In this document: in pieces, positions 8,934 to 17,924 of the stretch
Position numbering within the stretch: position 1 is the stretch's first letter
Layout of the letters: every line of letters starts with the position of its first letter
Assembly: GCA_026706395.1 (NCBI GenBank)
Contig: JAPOYU010000031.1
Coordinates: 1-46,187 of the forward strand
Reading direction: 5' to 3'
Length of the DNA: 46,187 bases
Origin: Chloroflexota bacterium
Lineage (GTDB): Bacteria; Chloroflexota; Anaerolineae; Aggregatilineales; Phototrophicaceae
Notes under the pieces: generated by a model
What the model was told of the DNA's origin: nothing
What the model saw: only the letters and a program-made list of their open reading frames with translations
Databases searched by the model: none
Program-made: the position numbers and the translations under genes

Positions 8934-10838
8934 CTATTCCGCCAGCCTGCCCCACTCCTCCAGCGCCGCCTCCAATTCCGCTTCCGTGCTGGTGTACGAT
9001 TCCCCAAGCGCGCGGACCTTGCCGGTATCACCTGCCATGCTGGCGTCATCAAGTCGAGTGCCGATTTCGCGGAGCTGGGCTTCCAAGGTCTCAATCCGCG
9101 TTTCCAACTCGGTCGCGCGTCTGGCGCGCTCGAAGGGGTTCAGGCCCTCCCGCTTCCGCGAATAAGCCGCCCCAGCTTTGACCCCGCTACGTAGAAATTG
9201 TTCCCTGCTTTTGGCGGCATCTTGCTGACGCCGGCGGTTACGCTCACGCAGATAGTCCTGATAGCCGCCGTCTGTTACAGCCAGCTTGCCCGGCGCCAAT
9301 TCCCAGATTTGCGTTGCGAGGGCGTCGATCAGGTAACGATCGTGGCTGACGAGTAGAATCGTGCCATTGAATCGCGCCAATACCGCCTGCAAGACCTCTT
9401 GGCTGTCGATATCGAGATGATTGGTCGGCTCGTCCAGCAGAAGAAGATTAGCGCCTTGCAGGGCGAGTATCGCCAGGGCTAAACGGCCGCGTTCGCCGCC
9501 CGAGAGCGACGCGACCTTTCGAAAGACATCGTCTCCGCTGAAGAGGAAGCGGCCCAGCCAATCGCGCGCTTCAGATATCGGCATGGGCTTTACACCGGTG
9601 ACCTCCTCCACCAAGGTGTTTTCGGTGACGAGCGTCTCGTGTCCCTGGGCGAAGTAGCCGGGTCGCACTTTAGCGCCGAGCCGCGCCTCGCCCGCCAAAA
9701 CCGGCAGATCGCCACTCAGCGTCTTTACCAGGCTCGACTTGCCGGCGCCGTTGGGTCCGATGATCGCCACAGTTTCGCCCCGCTGCACCAGGCTATCCGG
9801 AACGGCAAGCAGCGGACGCGCGGCATCGTAGCCAATGACCAAATCCCGCGTGACGATCACTTGATCGCCGCTGCGCTGAATGTCGTCCATTTCGATAAAC
9901 ATTTTGCGGCGCTGCCTTGGACCGCTCTCAATGATCGCGCCGCGCTTCTTCATCGTCTCCAGCTTCTTGAGCCGTCCTTTCACCTGGGCGGTGCGGCGGC
10001 TGCCCATGTGACGGCGAATGAATTCGCGCTCCTTGCGGATGAATTCCCGCTGCCAGGTGAAGGCGCGGCGAAGTGTTTCCCGCTGTTCCGCTCGCTGCTT
10101 GATATAGGCGCTGTAATTGCCGCGGTAGACCTGCAGACGCCCGTATTCGATCTCCCAGACCGCATCGGCAAAGTTGTCGATAAAGTATCGGTCGTGGCTG
10201 ACCGCCAGCACAGCGCCGGCGAAGGTCGTCAGGTATTTTTCCAGCCACTCGACCGCTTGAATATCAAGGTGGTTCGTCGGCTCATCCAGAATCAACAAGT
10301 CCGGCTCCTCAAGGAGCAAGCGGCACAGCAGCGCCCGCGTCTTTTGACCGCCGGAAAGCTGAGGCAGCGGCTTGTCATATTCATCCGCGCGGAAGCCCAG
10401 CCCGGACAATACCTTCTTGATGCGCGCTTCGTAGCTATAACCGCCGATGCGCTCAAATTCGGCTTGAAGCGGTCCGTAACGCGCCAGCGCCCCCTCGTAG
10501 CCGTCGGCCTCCGCCATTTGCGTCTCCAGCTGCGCGAGCTGCGCTTCCATCTCCCGCAAGTCCGCGAAAGCTTCGAGCTGCTCCTGCCAGAGGCTGTGGT
10601 CGCCGGCGAGTTCCGGGCGCTGCGGCAAAAAAGAGAGCCGCAGATTGCGCGCCAGGCTCACGCTGCCTTCCGTGGGCAGGTCAATGCCGGCCAAGACATT
10701 CAGCAGGCTTGTCTTGCCGGCGCCATTCGGGCCGACCAGCGCGATGCGCGCGCCCTTGGGAATGGCAAGGCTAACGCCGCTGAAAACCTCGTCGGCGCCA
10801 TAGTATTTCCCCAAGTCCTGGGCGACAAGCAGCGACAT
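8934..10838 (-). CDS. ABC-F family ATPase
   Basis: This is a 634-residue soluble protein with two nucleotide-binding domains and no transmembrane segment. Such proteins act on the ribosome as translation factors or antibiotic-protection proteins (EttA/Uup class). Both Walker A motifs are intact (GPNGAGKTS and GPNGAGKSS), as are both signatures (LSGGQKTR and LSGGERGR) and both LLLDEPTNHLD/LILDEPTNHLD Walker B segments. A basic, helical linker of about 80 residues lies between them. The C-terminus is a predicted coiled coil (ATELETRIETLEAQL), typical of Uup-like members. I start at the ATG at 10838 (MSLLVAQDLGKYYG), which matches the family; the frame also extends to a TTG at 10865. Whether it confers drug resistance cannot be told. 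Confidence 0.9.
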   Translation of the reverse strand: MSLLVAQDLGKYYGADEVFSGVSLAIPKGARIALVGPNGAGKTSLLNVLAGIDLPTEGSVSLARNLRLSFLPQRPELAGDHSLWQEQLEAFADLREMEAQLAQLETQMAEADGYEGALARYGPLQAEFERIGGYSYEARIKKVLSGLGFRADEYDKPLPQLSGGQKTRALLCRLLLEEPDLLILDEPTNHLDIQAVEWLEKYLTTFAGAVLAVSHDRYFIDNFADAVWEIEYGRLQVYRGNYSAYIKQRAEQRETLRRAFTWQREFIRKEREFIRRHMGSRRTAQVKGRLKKLETMKKRGAIIESGPRQRRKMFIEMDDIQRSGDQVIVTRDLVIGYDAARPLLAVPDSLVQRGETVAIIGPNGAGKSSLVKTLSGDLPVLAGEARLGAKVRPGYFAQGHETLVTENTLVEEVTGVKPMPISEARDWLGRFLFSGDDVFRKVASLSGGERGRLALAILALQGANLLLLDEPTNHLDIDSQEVLQAVLARFNGTILLVSHDRYLIDALATQIWELAPGKLAVTDGGYQDYLRERNRRRQQDAAKSREQFLRSGVKAGAAYSRKREGLNPFERARRATELETRIETLEAQLREIGTRLDDASMAGDTGKVRALGESYTSTEAELEAALEEWGRLAE

Positions 10839-10994
10839 AGCTCGCAAATACCGGGCACATTGCAAAATCGCCGCATTGTATCATGGCGGGCCTGCGCTGG
10901 TAACGGTCGCTTGTCCAGCTGCGTCGGCGCGTGGCAAAATGAGCGGCATCGCTGCAGAGTCAGAAACCGCGGGACCTTCTGAGAGAAACTGCTG

Positions 10995-12206
10995 ATGACA
11001 GCACAGCCACGACCAGACAAGCTCAAGCGACGTCAACGGGCAGTACGCGCCCTCGCCGCGCTGCTCATCCTCGCACTTGGAATGTTCGCCTTTGTGTCGC
11101 GGACACTTTATGTGGGACGCTCATGGATACGGGAGGAGCAGGCCTATGAAGCTGCTGTCGCGCCAGCGCCGGCCGATTATGACGAGGTCGCTCTTGACTT
11201 CGGACGCGGCTTTATCGGGCCGGACTGGCAGCTATATTTCAATGAACCCGACGCGAGTATCGACCGCGCCCACTACGCCAATGGGCTTGACGAGGTACTC
11301 GCCGCCGCCATTGAGAAGGCGACCAGCACGCTCGATATTGCGGCCTTCGAACTGAACAGCGATGCGCTCCGCGATGCGATTGCAGCGGCGCATGACCGCG
11401 GCGTCCAGGTGCGGGTCGTCACTGACGATGTTCATGGCCTGCAAGATGAAGGCGATCCGCAATTGCGCGATCTGGTTCAAGCGGGCGTCCCGCTGCGCGA
11501 CGATGACCGCTCAGGTCTGATGCACAACAAATTCCTGATTATCGACCAGCGGATGGTATGGACAGGTTCGTGGAATTACACGGTCAATGGCACGTATCGC
11601 AATAACAACAACGCTCTGGTGCTCGAAAGCGTGGCGGCGGCAGCGGCGTATCAGGCCGAGTTCGATGAAATGTTCGAGCGCGGCGAGTTCGGCAAACGCT
11701 CGCGCGATGATGGGCAAGCCGTAATCGCAATCGACGCCGGCGAGATAAGCATACTCTTCGCGGCGGAAGCGGACGAGATCAGCGCGCTCATAGCCGAGAT
11801 CGAACGGGCGCAGCGGTCGATTCGTTTCATGACCTTCATCTTCTCGCTGGAACCGCTGGCTGAGGCGATGCTGCTGCAGGCGGCGAATGCTGAGGTGACG
11901 ATAGAGGGCGTATTCGAGGCGCGCAACAGCACAGCAAGCTGGAGTCAACTGCCAAGGCTATATTGCGCCGGCGCGGCGGTGCGGCAAGATGGCAATCGTT
12001 ACATTCTGCATCACAAAGTCATCATCATCGACGATGATACGGTGATCACCGGTTCCTTCAACTTCTCGCGCAGCGCCGCGGAACGCAATGACGAGAATAT
12101 CGTCATCGTCCGCAATGCGGGCGTCGCCGCGCTCTATCTCGAAGAATGGCGGAGAATCTGGGAAAGCGCCGAGAACTTGGCGCCTGATGAAGTAGTCTGT
12201 GATTAG
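10995..12206 (+). CDS. Membrane-anchored phospholipase D-like protein
   Basis: The 403-residue protein has an N-terminal membrane anchor (about 18-38) after a basic stretch, so the rest is probably extracytoplasmic. Two PLD HKD half-sites are present. The first is MHNKFLIIDQRMVWTGSWN with His177, Lys179 and Asp184. The second is LHHKVIIIDDDTVITGSFN with His339, Lys341 and Asp346. Each is followed by the GSxN element of the superfamily. Members include phosphodiesterases, cardiolipin synthases and secreted nucleases; the short linker and single anchor fit a nuclease or phosphodiesterase rather than a cardiolipin synthase, but this is not decided. It stands alone, convergent with the 101-residue gene 8 bases away. 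Confidence 0.85.
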   Translation: MTAQPRPDKLKRRQRAVRALAALLILALGMFAFVSRTLYVGRSWIREEQAYEAAVAPAPADYDEVALDFGRGFIGPDWQLYFNEPDASIDRAHYANGLDEVLAAAIEKATSTLDIAAFELNSDALRDAIAAAHDRGVQVRVVTDDVHGLQDEGDPQLRDLVQAGVPLRDDDRSGLMHNKFLIIDQRMVWTGSWNYTVNGTYRNNNNALVLESVAAAAAYQAEFDEMFERGEFGKRSRDDGQAVIAIDAGEISILFAAEADEISALIAEIERAQRSIRFMTFIFSLEPLAEAMLLQAANAEVTIEGVFEARNSTASWSQLPRLYCAGAAVRQDGNRYILHHKVIIIDDDTVITGSFNFSRSAAERNDENIVIVRNAGVAALYLEEWRRIWESAENLAPDEVVCD

Positions 12207-12214
12207 CGCCTGAG

Positions 12215-12520
12215 TCACTCAGTTTTGCGCAAATGCAGGGGAGATTTCTTCGGCTGTCGCTCGATTTCGCCCCGCGCTTCCAGATCCAACTGCACCGCTT
12301 TGCAATACCAGCGAACGGAGCCGGGCTTGGGGAACAAAGCCGGCGGCGCATCATGTTCATTGAGCCAGGCGCGGACCTTTTCTTCCAGTTCGGAAAATGG
12401 CATCCAACTGTCTGCTGGCAGGCTGGCCAGCATCGCGGCGCGGATATAATCGTATTTCTCACCCTTGAGATTCTCGCGGTGGTTCGGATGATTGACATTT
12501 CGCGCTTGAATCGTGCTCAT
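12215..12520 (-). CDS. Small helical protein, DUF6958-like
   Basis: The 101-residue basic protein has the pattern NVNHPNHRE, EKYDYIRAAMLASLP, RWYCKAVQLDLEARGEIER, which I recall from the DUF6958 family. The spacing of helices and the final strand pair suggests a winged-helix fold. Function is unknown. GGGAG lies eight bases before the ATG. It follows pfkB by 43 bases in the same direction and may be cotranscribed with it. Confidence 0.7.
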   Translation of the reverse strand: MSTIQARNVNHPNHRENLKGEKYDYIRAAMLASLPADSWMPFSELEEKVRAWLNEHDAPPALFPKPGSVRWYCKAVQLDLEARGEIERQPKKSPLHLRKTE

Positions 12521-12563
12521 GTGTCCGTCTCCCTGTCAACAGCTCGGCGAAGTAGACAGCGGC

Positions 12564-13493
12564 TTACGATGTTACCGCGACGCTGTCGTAAAGTCGATAG
12601 GCGTCGTCGCGGCGGCAGAGCTGCGTCCCGGGCGTCATGACTGCGGCGCTGCCCGCAGCGACGCCGAAGCGCAGGGCGTCAGGCAGGCTGCGCCCCTCCG
12701 CCAATGCCATGACCAAGCCACCGACCATGCTGTCTCCCGCCCCCACCTTGCTGGCAATCGGCACAACTGGCGCGCGAAAGTGCAGGCAGTCGTCTTCCGT
12801 GATCATGCTTGCGCCGCGCGCGCCGAGCGACACCACGATGACCTCAGCCAAGCCTTCAGCGATAAGCCGGCGACAGGCTGACTTGATATGGGATTCGTCG
12901 CGTATCTTCTCGCCGGCGAACAGTTCCAACTCGCGCAGGTTTGGCTTGATCAGGTATAGGCCTTTGCCCACCGCGTGATTCAGCGCGTCGCCCGCTGTAT
13001 CCAGGACGACGCGAATATCGTACTCGCGGGCGTAGCGCGTTATCTCGCCGTAGAACTCTAGCGGCACGCCGTCCGGCAAGCTGCCGCTGGCGACGATATA
13101 GGCCGGATTCAAATTGAAGACCGCCTCAAGGCAGGCGATCCACTCCTCCGCCGAGAGCTCGGGACCGGGCAAGGTGAATCGATACTGCAAAGATGTGCTT
13201 TCTTCGTAAACGACAAAACTTTCGCGAGTGATGCCGGCGATCGCCACCGGATGATGCGCTATGCCTTCTTCCTTCAGGCGCTGGGTGAGCATCGCGCCGG
13301 TGTGCCCGCCGGCCGCGTAAACAGCGCTTGACCGGCCGCCGAGGAAAGAAATCGCCCGCGACACATTGATGCCCCCGCCGCCGGGATGGAAGCGGGGCGC
13401 GGCGCAGCGCAGCTTGATCTCCGGCGCCACTGAGTTGATGCGGGTCGCCACATCAAGCGCCGGGTTCATCGTGAGGGTGACAATCTTGTCCAT
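12564..13493 (-). CDS. pfkB: 6-phosphofructokinase 2 / 1-phosphofructokinase (PfkB)
   Basis: This is a PfkB/ribokinase-family sugar kinase of 309 residues, the same length as E. coli Pfk-2. The N-terminus (KIVTLTMNPALD), the substrate loop PGGGGINVSRA (38-48), SGSLPDGV, and the C-terminal VGAGDSMVGG with catalytic Asp254 all match Pfk-2 closely. The GTQLC element before the end is also shared. It phosphorylates fructose 6-phosphate, possibly also tagatose 6-phosphate or fructose 1-phosphate, with ATP. I use the ATG at 13493, which gives the family length; the frame extends to a GTG at 13520 with no added homology. Confidence 0.9.
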   Translation of the reverse strand: MDKIVTLTMNPALDVATRINSVAPEIKLRCAAPRFHPGGGGINVSRAISFLGGRSSAVYAAGGHTGAMLTQRLKEEGIAHHPVAIAGITRESFVVYEESTSLQYRFTLPGPELSAEEWIACLEAVFNLNPAYIVASGSLPDGVPLEFYGEITRYAREYDIRVVLDTAGDALNHAVGKGLYLIKPNLRELELFAGEKIRDESHIKSACRRLIAEGLAEVIVVSLGARGASMITEDDCLHFRAPVVPIASKVGAGDSMVGGLVMALAEGRSLPDALRFGVAAGSAAVMTPGTQLCRRDDAYRLYDSVAVTS

Positions 13494-13599
13494 CGGATCC
13501 ACAATTTCCCTGTACTTCACCAGCCCAAGTTTAGCGAGCGCCGCGGACGCTGACTATGGCGAAGCAGGACGGCCGCGAAAACAAATTCCTACAAGCCGC

Positions 13600-13628
13600 T
13601 TACTTTCGGCGAGACCTTGACCTATAAT
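13600..13628 (+). promoter_or_regulatory. Promoter of the histidine phosphatase-SDR operon
   Basis: A perfect TATAAT (13623-13628) lies 17 bases after a weak TTACTT (13600-13605) and 43 bases before the ATG at 13672. Confidence 0.5.
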
Positions 13629-13671
13629 TGTCGCCATCGTTATCAGGCAGGCCAAAGCGGAGATAAGCCGA

Positions 13672-14367
13672 ATGCAAGTCTATCTCATTCGTCACGCGCA
13701 ATCGGAAAACAACATCTTGACGGCCGAGACGATGCAACACCGGAAAGTCGACCCCGACCTGACCGAACTGGGCTATCGACAGCGCGGGGCACTGGCGGAA
13801 TATCTGGCGAATGAGTCGGGCCTGGGCAATGACCGCTTTGGCATCAGCCGCCTCTACACCAGCCCTATGTACCGCTCGCTCTTGACGGCGCAGCCCGTCA
13901 GCAAAGCTTTGGACAGGCAGCCGATGACCTGGGTGGATCTGCACGAGAAAGGCGGCATGTTTCGCCGAGAGAATGGAACCTTCAAGGGTTTCTCGGGCAT
14001 GTCCCGCTCCGCCATCTTGCAAGAGTTCCCCAGCTATCGACTGCCGGAAGCGGTTTCGGAGAACGGCTGGTATGATGCGTCACTAGGCCTCGAGCCGGAA
14101 ACGCACAGTTTCTATCGCGCCATCAAAGTCGCCAAAGACTTGAGCGAGTGGGGCAAGACCGACGCGGTCATCGCTTTGATCTCTCACGCCGGCTTTCTCG
14201 ACATTTTGTTGAAGGCGATATCCGGCCAATTGCCGTCCCGTCCCCACAGCATGAGCTATTATCACAACAACACCGCCATCACTCGCGTTGACTACGACGG
14301 CGCGCGGCCGATACTGCAATACATGAACCGCGTCGATCATTTGCCGCCGACGATGCGATCCTGGTAG
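13672..14367 (+). CDS. Histidine phosphatase family protein (phosphoglycerate mutase-like)
   Basis: The 231-residue protein opens with VYLIRHAQSENN, the RHG motif with phospho-accepting His8. TELGYRQRGALAEYL follows, and later LISHAGFLD supplies the second catalytic His. These are hallmarks of the cofactor-dependent phosphoglycerate mutase / broad-specificity phosphatase superfamily. An insertion between the two halves (about 85-140, with KGGMFRRENGTFKGFSGMS) is longer than in mutases, so a phosphatase role on a small phosphorylated metabolite is more likely than glycolytic mutase activity. CGGAGA lies eight bases before the ATG. An SDR gene follows after 33 bases and is probably cotranscribed. 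Confidence 0.87.
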   Translation: MQVYLIRHAQSENNILTAETMQHRKVDPDLTELGYRQRGALAEYLANESGLGNDRFGISRLYTSPMYRSLLTAQPVSKALDRQPMTWVDLHEKGGMFRRENGTFKGFSGMSRSAILQEFPSYRLPEAVSENGWYDASLGLEPETHSFYRAIKVAKDLSEWGKTDAVIALISHAGFLDILLKAISGQLPSRPHSMSYYHNNTAITRVDYDGARPILQYMNRVDHLPPTMRSW

Positions 14368-14400
14368 CAGCCGGCGGCTCTGAGCGGAGGAAGGCGCTTA

Positions 14401-15147
14401 ATGTCTGACTTAAGCGGACAGGTAGCTGTGGTGACGGGTGGCGGTGGCGGTATTGGCAGCGCTATCTGCCGGCGATTGGCCGCCGCGGGCGCGCAGATCG
14501 TCATCACCTGGAACAGCGATCAAAGCAAGGCGCGGGCGGCTGCCAACAGCCTGGCCGGCGGGAATCACCTGGTCATAAGCTGCCCGGTAGACGACAGCGG
14601 CGCTCAAGCCGAGTTGGCGCGGGCCATCGCGGAGAAATACGGTCGGCTCGATATTCTGGTGAATAATGCCGGCATCAGCAGAGCGATCGCGCATGATGAC
14701 CTGGACGGGCTGGACGACGCGCTCATCGATCAGATTTTCCGCGTCAATTGGCGCGGCGCCTTCGCGTCGATCCGCGCGCTTGCGCCACTGCTGGGGGCGG
14801 GCGCAGGCGGCGTGATTGTGAATATCTCGTCCATCGCCGGGCGGACCGGCGTCGGCAGCAATGTCGCCTACTGCGCCAGCAAGGCGGCGATGGATACTAT
14901 GACCAAGTCACTGGCGCGGGCGCTGGCGCCGCAGATACGTGTGCTGTCGGTTTCGCCCGGCTGGGTCGATGGCGAGTATGCCCGGCGGATGCCGCGCGCT
15001 CTGATCGCCGAGCAAGAGGACAAGACGCCGCTCGGTCGCATCGCCGAAGCCGATGATGTGGCGGACGCCGTCTATTCGGCCGTCGCGCTTCTGCGCTTCA
15101 GCACGGGCGATGTCATCCCGGTCGATGGCGGCCGGCCACTGCTTTAG
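14401..15147 (+). CDS. Short-chain dehydrogenase/reductase
   Basis: This is a 248-residue classical SDR, FabG-like. The cofactor site is TGGGGGIG (12-19) and NNAG (88-91) is intact. The catalytic set is a Ser in NISS near 143 with Tyr157 and Lys161 in YCASK. The C-terminal GDVIPVDGG is typical. GGAGGAAGG six bases before the ATG is a strong ribosome site. Its substrate is not shown; cotranscription with a small-molecule phosphatase suggests sugar or polyol metabolism. Confidence 0.88.
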   Translation: MSDLSGQVAVVTGGGGGIGSAICRRLAAAGAQIVITWNSDQSKARAAANSLAGGNHLVISCPVDDSGAQAELARAIAEKYGRLDILVNNAGISRAIAHDDLDGLDDALIDQIFRVNWRGAFASIRALAPLLGAGAGGVIVNISSIAGRTGVGSNVAYCASKAAMDTMTKSLARALAPQIRVLSVSPGWVDGEYARRMPRALIAEQEDKTPLGRIAEADDVADAVYSAVALLRFSTGDVIPVDGGRPLL

Positions 15148-15184
15148 TTTCTCCAGCGTACGTGTTCCCATACTTGTACGAGCC

Positions 15185-15213
15185 CTGTATGCAAATATCG
15201 CCCGTACTATAAT
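15185..15213 (+). promoter_or_regulatory. Promoter of the cytochrome c/monooxygenase-like gene
   Basis: TATAAT (15208-15213) has CTGTAT (15185-15190) 17 bases upstream. The GTG start at 15247 lies 33 bases downstream. Confidence 0.5.
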
Positions 15214-15246
15214 GAGAAAGCATTAGACGATTAGCGGAGATTTGCC

Positions 15247-16671
15247 GTGAGATACCTAATTTTTGTACTGATATTGCTCTTTGGCGTGACAATTGTTCTG
15301 GCGCATGGCGATGAAGAGCATGATGAGGACGAAGTTAAAGAAATAGCTATCGGCCAGGTCGCCATACCGGAACACCCGACTTATCACGAGCATGTGCGGC
15401 CGATCATCGAAGGCAAATGCGCCGCCTGCCATAGCGACGGGCAAATCGCTGCGTATGCGCCATTCACCGACCCGCAAGATGTGGTCTGGGCGGCGGATGA
15501 TATCAAGTTTCATGTCGTGAACGGCATCATGCCGCCCTGGCCGCCTTCGCGACAGAATCTGCCGCTGAAGAACGATCGCAGCCTTTCGGACGAGGAAATC
15601 GCCACCATCGCCGCTTGGGTGGATGATGGCGCGGCATTGGGCGACAGCCACGATTATGCGCCCTCGGCGACTGATGGATTCGATCTCGTCCAGGTTCGGG
15701 CGGACCTGACATTGCAGCTCGAAGAGCCCTACGAGCCGGACCCGGATGTGCTGGATGATTACCGCTGTTTCGCCTTGCCGCTCGAGATAGACGCGCCGCA
15801 GTACATCACCGGTTACGAATTCATCCCTGATGTCGCGGAGATGGCGCATCACAATATCCTGTATCTGTTTGATAAAGGGGCTGATCGCGCTATTCAAAGG
15901 CGCAACTATGCCGATGGGCGTCCGGGCTGGTCTTGTTATGCCGGACCTGGCTTATCGACCGAGGGCGAGGGGATTGGCGGCTGGGCGCCGGGCGCATCGC
16001 CAGTCATATTTCCGGGTGGCGCCGGCTTCCTCATCAGACCCGGTCAGCAAATTGTCGTGCAAATGCACTACAATCTGTGGACGACCCGTCAGCCGGATCG
16101 AAGCCGAATCATCTTTCAATTGGAATCCGCCGAGAGTAATCTCGCCGAACTCATCGAATTGCCGTTGGCGGCGCCTGTCGAAATCCCTTGCCCGACCGGT
16201 GTTGAGGGACCGCAATGTGAGCGCAAGACCGCAATCGAGCGCGTCGCCGAACATTATGGGGAAAAAGCGCGTTACACCCCCGATTATCTACTGCGCAAGT
16301 GCGAACAAAGCCTGGAAGATTATGCTCACAACAGCGGCGAGAACGCCAAAGGCTTTTGTGATTTTCCGATTACCGGGCCCCTGACCGTATTCGGCGTTTC
16401 CGGGCACATGCACGAACTAGGGCGCAGCTTTCGCCTGGAGTTGAATCCCGGAGGAGACGAATCGCCGCTTCTGCTGGATATTCCGCGCTGGGATTTCCAC
16501 TGGCAGGGCCTTTATTTCTTTGTCGATCCGCTGAAATTGTCCTACGGCGATGTCCTAAGGATGACCTGCACCTGGGACAATTCTCTCTCCGACGATCCGC
16601 GTTATATCGTCTGGGGCGAGGGCACGGCCGATGAGATGTGCTTCGGTTCGCTGCTGGCGCTGAGGCAATAG
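15247..16671 (+). CDS. Secreted cytochrome c / Cu-type-II monooxygenase-like protein
   Basis: The 474-residue protein has a signal peptide (about 1-19) followed by an acidic, His-rich stretch (HGDEEHDED). A covalent haem site, CAACH (Cys58, Cys61, His62), lies in a small c-type cytochrome region ending near AAWVDDG. The C-terminal two thirds carries a pattern like the copper type II ascorbate-dependent monooxygenase fold: MAHHNILY, VVQMHYN, GVSGHMHELGRSF and a late EMCFGS. These supply possible CuH and CuM ligands. Comparable fusions occur in environmental bacteria without a known substrate. GTG is used as start, with GGAG seven bases upstream and a promoter at 15185-15213. The R-M island begins just after its stop. 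Confidence 0.8.
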   Translation: MRYLIFVLILLFGVTIVLAHGDEEHDEDEVKEIAIGQVAIPEHPTYHEHVRPIIEGKCAACHSDGQIAAYAPFTDPQDVVWAADDIKFHVVNGIMPPWPPSRQNLPLKNDRSLSDEEIATIAAWVDDGAALGDSHDYAPSATDGFDLVQVRADLTLQLEEPYEPDPDVLDDYRCFALPLEIDAPQYITGYEFIPDVAEMAHHNILYLFDKGADRAIQRRNYADGRPGWSCYAGPGLSTEGEGIGGWAPGASPVIFPGGAGFLIRPGQQIVVQMHYNLWTTRQPDRSRIIFQLESAESNLAELIELPLAAPVEIPCPTGVEGPQCERKTAIERVAEHYGEKARYTPDYLLRKCEQSLEDYAHNSGENAKGFCDFPITGPLTVFGVSGHMHELGRSFRLELNPGGDESPLLLDIPRWDFHWQGLYFFVDPLKLSYGDVLRMTCTWDNSLSDDPRYIVWGEGTADEMCFGSLLALRQ

Positions 16672-16675
16672 CCGG

Positions 16676-16682
16676 CTCAATT
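16676..16682. repeat. Left 7-base direct repeat at the R-M island
   Basis: CTCAATT here is repeated at 19673-19679, the other edge of the A/T-rich R-M island. It may be a target-site duplication or short homology used at insertion; at this length chance is possible. Confidence 0.3.
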
Positions 16683-16700
16683 AAAGATCATATTTCGCCT

Positions 16701-17924
16701 TCATTCAACAGCCTCACGCAATCTTCTATTGTAAGAAAGCATTGTTGGCTGCTTGTCGATTGAATAGAGGATATTATCACCTTCTTTCAAGTACACGATG
16801 TTATCGCTGTAATCGCTAAGTATTATGTCCCGATTTGAAGCTTTCATAACTACGTTGCGATTTCGATTCTGGGTAATGGTAGCGTGGTCGAAAGCACTGA
16901 TGTATACCATATTTTTCCAGTTGTCGAACAGCTTGAACTGCTGTTGACTTTCTGACCAACTAAGCGGCACTACATGATGCAATTCAAAACCTGGTGAGCG
17001 GCTGACTCGGTGCTTCTTGAAATACTGTAATTTCTCACTAAAGGATCGAACCTTGTCACGCAAAAGGTACAGTGTCTTTTCACGAACCTCAAAATAGACT
17101 GTTTGGTGGAGCAAACTGTATATTTGTTCAGCTTCATTATGCCAATTATGGAAATCGCGCTGCGAAGTCTTATCTCCGTCGAAATTCTCCGGCTTCAACT
17201 CTTGATCCAGCTTATCAATTACACTGCGACGTTGAATAGTGGAAAGTCTCCTATAGGAGCGGATCAATTTGACACATTGGACGTTGCTAATGCTGAAAGT
17301 CGTTTGAGTACCGATTGCGGAAACGAAAAACATAAACTCATAAATGTTGACTTTTTTGAGCTTGAAATCGGGGTCGCGAAGTAGGCTAAGCAATACGTTG
17401 ATGATACCCAGCAAAAGCTTGTCGACCGCTCCTGTAAAAATGTAGTTCTGCTCGTCAATTGGCTCGGTCTGAACAAGTCTATGACCTTGCTCGCTAAGTG
17501 AGACATATTTCACTCTCTGCCTTGAAAAGAGTTCTGTGGGAACTTTGGTCGGTCCGAAGCGATCTATCAGTCCCATTCTGTGAAGATCAACAAAGAGAGT
17601 CTTTCGTATAGAGTCTTGAGTACCTTTACCAATGCTCTCATTCACCTCGTCGCAGAATCGCGCATAAGTCTCTTCTTCGGGTAAGTTCGGCGGCCTGTTT
17701 CGTAAGTCCGTTGTCCTTATAGTCAGCAAAGATTTGGAGGGAGCATATTTGTCGAGTAGCCGAAGGACTGCAATAACTTCGTCCCTATCGTATCGGAAAT
17801 GCTGTGACAAATGGATACCACGATAACCGTCATCCAGTAGCCGAGAATCGATAAACTCGAGGGCTTCATTACCGGGATTGATGTTTCGAACGTAGACTAT
17901 TGACATAGAGCGTATTACTCGCAC
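16701..17924 (-). CDS. HNH restriction endonuclease of an MboII-like system
   Basis: The 407-residue protein is the third gene of a tight methyltransferase operon and is the predicted restriction enzyme. Its C-terminal part holds an HNH-type nuclease motif: LHHVVPLS with His316/His317, then NWKNMVYIS with Asn335 or Asn338, then a His at 347. The N-terminal 180 residues are mixed helix/strand and probably recognise DNA; a winged-helix-like stretch ends VKYVSLSEQGHRL. Its base composition is clearly A/T-richer than the flanking genes. The GTG start overlaps the methyltransferase stop by 10 bases, like the 11-base overlap of the two methyltransferases; an ATG at 17906 is the alternative. The pairing with an M.MboIIA-like enzyme suggests cleavage downstream of GAAGA. 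Confidence 0.75.
   Translation of the reverse strand: MRVIRSMSIVYVRNINPGNEALEFIDSRLLDDGYRGIHLSQHFRYDRDEVIAVLRLLDKYAPSKSLLTIRTTDLRNRPPNLPEEETYARFCDEVNESIGKGTQDSIRKTLFVDLHRMGLIDRFGPTKVPTELFSRQRVKYVSLSEQGHRLVQTEPIDEQNYIFTGAVDKLLLGIINVLLSLLRDPDFKLKKVNIYEFMFFVSAIGTQTTFSISNVQCVKLIRSYRRLSTIQRRSVIDKLDQELKPENFDGDKTSQRDFHNWHNEAEQIYSLLHQTVYFEVREKTLYLLRDKVRSFSEKLQYFKKHRVSRSPGFELHHVVPLSWSESQQQFKLFDNWKNMVYISAFDHATITQNRNRNVVMKASNRDIILSDYSDNIVYLKEGDNILYSIDKQPTMLSYNRRLREAVE

Noticed and set aside
8432..9181. 249-codon frame spanning the MBL and ABC-F genes on the opposite strand
   Set aside because: It crosses two real genes and an intergenic gap, and is low-complexity Pro-rich in its second half.
9639..10982. 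447-codon open frame antisense to the ABC-F gene
   Set aside because: It lacks any recognisable motif and is the mirror of strongly constrained GC-rich coding sequence; the ABC-F protein on the other strand has all its motifs.
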